Assembly: GCF_016598535.1 (NCBI RefSeq)
Contig: NZ_CP066779.1
Location: 2,790,001 to 2,854,000 of the forward strand
From: Rhodococcus sp. P-2
GTDB taxonomy: Bacteria > Actinomycetota > Actinomycetes > Mycobacteriales > Mycobacteriaceae
Direction: 5' to 3'
DNA: 64,000 bases
Below, piece by piece: positions 60,971 to 64,000 of this stretch. Below the pieces are notes generated by a model. The model saw only the letters and a program-made list of their open reading frames with translations, did no database searches and was not told where the DNA came from. The position numbers were made by a program, and so were the translations under genes. Position 1 is the first letter of the stretch; the number at the start of each line of letters is the position of its first letter.

Positions 60971-62209
60971 TCAGGCGGCAGTCGGTGGGCTGTTCCCGCC
61001 GATCGGCTGCTGATACGGGTCGATCGACATCGGCGGATAAAACACCGACTTCCGATCCGGGCCGATCTCCACTCTCCATTCCGTGTGGTGCAACGTCCGG
61101 TGATGATGACCACACAACAAGATCAGATTATCGAGATCCGTTGGGCCACCATCATTCCAGTGAACAATATGGTGAGCATCGCACCACCCCGACGGCGTCC
61201 CGCACCCCGGGAACGCGCACCCACCATCCCGAACTGTCAACGCCCGCCGCTGCGGCACCGTCGCGGTTCTCGCTTCCTTGCCGCAGTCGAGCGGAACACC
61301 ATTCTCGTCCAACAAGATCCGGGTGACCGTGCAGTCGCAGTCCAGCATCCGTGCAGTGTCGATACTGATCGGGCCCACCCAATCCGTCCACGCGAACCCC
61401 AGTTCCTCAGTGGACGGCAAGAGACCTTTCAGAGCTTTGAGGTCTGTCATGTCTTTGGCGCTGGCGGTGACCGTGATGTGCGGTTTCACCCCACCTTCGA
61501 TCGGACCCAACCCCGCCCGCTCGTACCGCCGCAACAACTCGCAAAACCCGTCCGCACGCCGTAATGCCGGAGTGCGGGTGTCTTTGACGCCGTCCTTCTC
61601 CGGTGTCGGAGCGGACAGGCTCGACAACAACGTGATCAGACGGGCCCCGTTCACCGCATCCAAGTCACCCTTCACTGTGACCCGCCCGTAAAGGCCTTTC
61701 GAGGCGTAGAACTCGTTACGCTCAGAGTCTTCCCCGACCGGGACCCCGTCCTCGCGTGTGCCGTACTGCTTCTCGATCCGCCGAATCGCCGCCCGCACCG
61801 CATCACAATCCGCGATGTTCTTCGACGCCAACGACAGCAAAATCCCCCGGGCCTTGTCTACATCGGCCGGGGTCATGTTCTTGGGTGGGTGCTGACAAAA
61901 CGACGCCACCTGCCGGGCCTTCAACGCATCCACGTCACCGCGATGAAACGCATCGCCCACCACGGGTTCGAGCATCAGCAACCGCGCCAACCCGACCAGC
62001 AGACTGCACTCACCGATCTCCAAATTCGTCGACGCGTGCAACCACTGCGCGATCGCCCGAAAACCCTTCCCGCCGAGAACCTCCCGGGAAAACATCTCCA
62101 CGATCAGCAACACCATCCGCGACTGCAACTCGTGCCGGGCGCGCACCAGATCCAGAACCTCACTCTTGAGGTCCTCACCATCCAGCTGCCATGCTTCCCG
62201 ACTGTCCAT
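60971..62209 (-). CDS. DUF222 / HNH endonuclease-domain protein (13E12-type)
   Basis: A 412-residue protein. The N-terminal DUF222 part covers about 20-300, and the C-terminal HNH nuclease has the metal-binding GCAFPGCGTPSGWCDAHHI, HWNDGGPTDLDNLILLCGHH and final HRTLHH. Such 13E12-repeat proteins are multicopy in mycobacteria and rhodococci and may be selfish or defence-associated. ATG 62209 is used; GTG 62242 upstream is possible. Neither start has a clear ribosome-binding site. It is flanked by a long hairpin and by an unrelated two-component pair. Confidence 0.85.
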   Translation of the reverse strand: MDSREAWQLDGEDLKSEVLDLVRARHELQSRMVLLIVEMFSREVLGGKGFRAIAQWLHASTNLEIGECSLLVGLARLLMLEPVVGDAFHRGDVDALKARQVASFCQHPPKNMTPADVDKARGILLSLASKNIADCDAVRAAIRRIEKQYGTREDGVPVGEDSERNEFYASKGLYGRVTVKGDLDAVNGARLITLLSSLSAPTPEKDGVKDTRTPALRRADGFCELLRRYERAGLGPIEGGVKPHITVTASAKDMTDLKALKGLLPSTEELGFAWTDWVGPISIDTARMLDCDCTVTRILLDENGVPLDCGKEARTATVPQRRALTVRDGGCAFPGCGTPSGWCDAHHIVHWNDGGPTDLDNLILLCGHHHRTLHHTEWRVEIGPDRKSVFYPPMSIDPYQQPIGGNSPPTAA

Positions 62210-62301
62210 GAAGCAATCATATCCGAACAGAGTTTCGAACACAAGAGAATTGCAAGCGAAAATTACTGCTGTCCAGCTACTTTCGACAATTCGGACAAAC
62301 G

Positions 62302-62919
62302 TCAGATCGAACCCAGCTCCCGCGCACGAGCTACCGCCGACGTCCGCGACTTCACGCCCAACTTGCCGAAGATGTGGACCAGATGCGATTTGACCGTGGT
62401 CTCGCTCAGGAACAGTTCTTTACCGATCTCGCGGTTGGAGCGTCCTGCCGCCACCAACTTCAGCACTTCGATTTCCCTTGGGCTGAGGCTGGTTTCGGGT
62501 TTGCGTACCCGCGTCATGAGCTTCGACGCGATGGCGGGGGAGAGAACGCTGTCCCCGCTTGCGGCGGCGCGGACGGCCGACAGCAGCTCGACCGGTGGAG
62601 TGTCCTTGAGCAGATAGCCGCTGGCTCCGGCTTCGACGGCGCTCAAGATGTCCGCGTCCGTGTCGTAGTTGGTCACGACGAGTACGTGCGGCGGATTCGG
62701 CAGCGCGCATACCGCGCGGGTGGCGTCGACCCCCGTCTTGCCTGGCCCGAACCGCAGGTCCATGAGCACGAGGTCGACCGGCGTGGTGGCACAGAAGGCT
62801 ATGGCTTCCTCGGCGGTCCCTGCTTCGCCGACAACCTCGATGTCGGATTCGCTTTCGAGCAGCGCTCGTAGCCCGGCGCGCACGATCGCGTGATCGTCGG
62901 CGAGCAGCAGGCGGATCAC
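62302..62919 (-). CDS. NarL/FixJ-type response regulator
   Basis: A 205-residue regulator. The receiver domain has ADDH at the start, phosphoacceptor Asp54 (DLVLMDLRFG), Thr/Ser equivalent in VVTNYD and conserved lysine in YLLKDT. The LuxR-type HTH is TSLSPREIEVLKLVAAGRSN and then FLSETTVKSHLVHIFGKLGV. GTG 62919 overlaps the kinase stop by four bases, so the pair is co-translated. The target genes are not shown by the sequence. Confidence 0.93.
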   Translation of the reverse strand: MIRLLLADDHAIVRAGLRALLESESDIEVVGEAGTAEEAIAFCATTPVDLVLMDLRFGPGKTGVDATRAVCALPNPPHVLVVTNYDTDADILSAVEAGASGYLLKDTPPVELLSAVRAAASGDSVLSPAIASKLMTRVRKPETSLSPREIEVLKLVAAGRSNREIGKELFLSETTVKSHLVHIFGKLGVKSRTSAVARARELGSI

Positions 62920-64000
62920 TGTTCACCGGTTTCGAGGGGAAACGTCACCGCGACGGCGGTGTGTCCCGGCTCGGACTCGATGGAGAACGTTCCGCCCTGC
63001 AGCTCGACGCGTCGTCGAATTGCGTTGAGGCCAAAAGATTCTGCCGGTCCACGTTCGAGAACTCTCACGTCGAAGCCGCGGCCGTTGTCGACCACGTCGA
63101 GGCTGACTGTGTTGTCGGAATAGGTCAGTGTCACAGCCATTCTGGTTGCATTTGCATGGCGGAGAACATTGGACACCGCACCCTGCGCGATGCGCACCAG
63201 TGTTGCTTCGAGGGGCATCGGCAGCCGGATTGCCTCACCTTCGACCACGGAGCGCGCTTCCAGTTCAGGACTACTCGCGCGTTCGCAGATTCGACGAAGC
63301 GCATCGGCGAGCGATTGACCGTCCAGGGCCGCGGGTGTCAATTCGGCTATGAGTTGGCGGGTTTCGGCAAGACTGTCCGCAGCGGTTTCCCGTGCGAGGC
63401 TGATCTGACGGATGGCCGGGCTCTCCGGATCGGCGCGTTCGGCAGCGTGAAGGAGCATCTGGATGCTCGAAAGTCCTTGGGCCACGGTGTCGTGAATCTC
63501 CGCCGCGAGTCTTTCGCGTTCCGCGAATTTTCCGGCATCGCGAGACGTCGACGCCAATTCTTCACGGGTGTTCATCAATTCGTCGATGAGACGACCGCGC
63601 TCGGCTGCCTCGCGGTACAGCGCTTGATAGCCGAGACCGATGGCAACCGCCACGGCGGCGCCGATGATCGGGCCGACGGCGCCGGCGATCGTCCATCCAC
63701 GGTGCAGCCCGGTGCCGATCACGGCGACAGCTGTTGCCGCGGTGACGGCTAGCAGGCTCCAGGGGCGTCGCAGAATATGGAGATAGAGGAAGAAAAGTCC
63801 GAACGCGAGGTAGGCGGCGTCGGCGGATACCGCCATCGTCGCGATCCAGACGAGGGTCAGCACCGATAACCACCAGCGGGCAGCGTTGCCGCGCAGCCTT
63901 TTGGCAACTCCGAACAGATAGACGGCAACAAAGATCACGGCCAACGCGGTGATTGTCGCGGTCAGGTCGGATTCGTCGATCAGCGCTCGAAGAAACACCA
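62916..64000 (-). CDS. NarL-family sensor histidine kinase, 5' end at the window edge
   Basis: At least 360 residues, running to the window edge, so the start may lie outside; GTG 63998 could also be the true start. About five to six membrane helices fill residues 10-125. The HisKA_3 dimerisation domain follows, with phospho-acceptor His169 in RLAAEIHDTVAQGLSSIQ. The ATPase domain ends the protein with NVLRHANATRMAVTL (N box), DNGRGF and the FGLNAIRRR stretch. No extracytoplasmic sensor domain is visible, so the signal may be within the membrane. Confidence 0.88.
   Translation of the reverse strand, partial: VFLRALIDESDLTATITALAVIFVAVYLFGVAKRLRGNAARWWLSVLTLVWIATMAVSADAAYLAFGLFFLYLHILRRPWSLLAVTAATAVAVIGTGLHRGWTIAGAVGPIIGAAVAVAIGLGYQALYREAAERGRLIDELMNTREELASTSRDAGKFAERERLAAEIHDTVAQGLSSIQMLLHAAERADPESPAIRQISLARETAADSLAETRQLIAELTPAALDGQSLADALRRICERASSPELEARSVVEGEAIRLPMPLEATLVRIAQGAVSNVLRHANATRMAVTLTYSDNTVSLDVVDNGRGFDVRVLERGPAESFGLNAIRRRVELQGGTFSIESEPGHTAVAVTFPLETGEQ

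Noticed and set aside
61143-61204. Short repeats inside the HNH gene as possible recombination sites
   Set aside because: They are explained by the repeated histidine/cysteine codons of the HNH motif.
1-64000. CRISPR arrays, tRNA/rRNA genes, insertion sequences or prophage
   Set aside because: No spaced direct-repeat arrays, cloverleaf-like tRNA sequence, transposase motif or phage gene cluster was seen on reading both strands. Riboswitch-like conserved cores were also not recognised.

Overview
The window looks like a chromosomal segment of a high-GC actinomycete, most likely Rhodococcus and probably the erythropolis/qingshengii group. That placement rests on the actinobacterial gene set: a fused LysX, GabD2, DUF5313, a DUF222/HNH (13E12-type) protein and MpaB-like DUF2236. 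Frequent GTG/TTG starts, GTGA/ATGA overlaps and C-rich hairpin terminators agree with it. No rRNA, tRNA, CRISPR array, insertion sequence or prophage was seen. The genus call is inference from protein character, not from a database search.

Layout. 1-10778: the tail of an oligopeptide-binding protein, a PDH-E1-like transketolase, a UBP zinc-finger protein divergent from a Na+/H+ antiporter, and a complete five-gene peptide/nickel-type ABC importer (binding lipoprotein, two permeases, two ATPases) with a CRP-like site upstream and a hairpin after the binding-protein gene. 10785-17945: a histidine phosphatase coupled to a MASE1-GGDEF diguanylate cyclase, an alpha/beta hydrolase, LysX, an S4 RNA-binding protein and RraA. 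18096-29180: DUF2332, a TetR regulator with a perfect palindromic operator in front of a phosphotransferase/DUF operon, a secreted PTP, several hypotheticals, an MpaB-like protein, a short XRE regulator, a secreted histidine acid phosphatase and a 38-residue membrane protein.

29281-38035 is the most interesting block. A TauE/SafE exporter diverges from a MocR regulator; a GDH-family dehydrogenase and a class III aminotransferase diverge from an IsfD/YdfG-like short-chain reductase followed by a TauC-TauA-TauB-like importer. Together these make a plausible route for taking nitrogen from taurine or a similar amino-sulfonate and exporting the de-aminated product. The two divergent promoter regions share a two-part sequence element with identical internal spacing, which supports one regulon. 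A secreted lipase-like lipoprotein follows the importer.

39314-49583: an acyl-CoA synthetase coupled to a cyclase-family protein, divergent from a fused XRE-TetR regulator; oleate hydratase; DUF5313; a GlxA-type regulator divergent from an MFS carrier; GabD2 and an SRPBCC protein. 49635-58479: a FCD-GntR regulator, an SDR and a metabolite:H+ symporter on one strand, divergent from a single-chain E1 (alpha-beta), an E2, an E3 and a VOC protein. Three GGATCC-centred palindromes lie between the two arms. This looks like an acetoin or 2-oxoacid catabolic unit. 58472-64000: proline dehydrogenase, an Arg/Gly-rich protein behind tandem 11-bp operator-like repeats, a siderophore-interacting protein, an HNH endonuclease-family protein and a NarL-type two-component pair that reaches the window edge.
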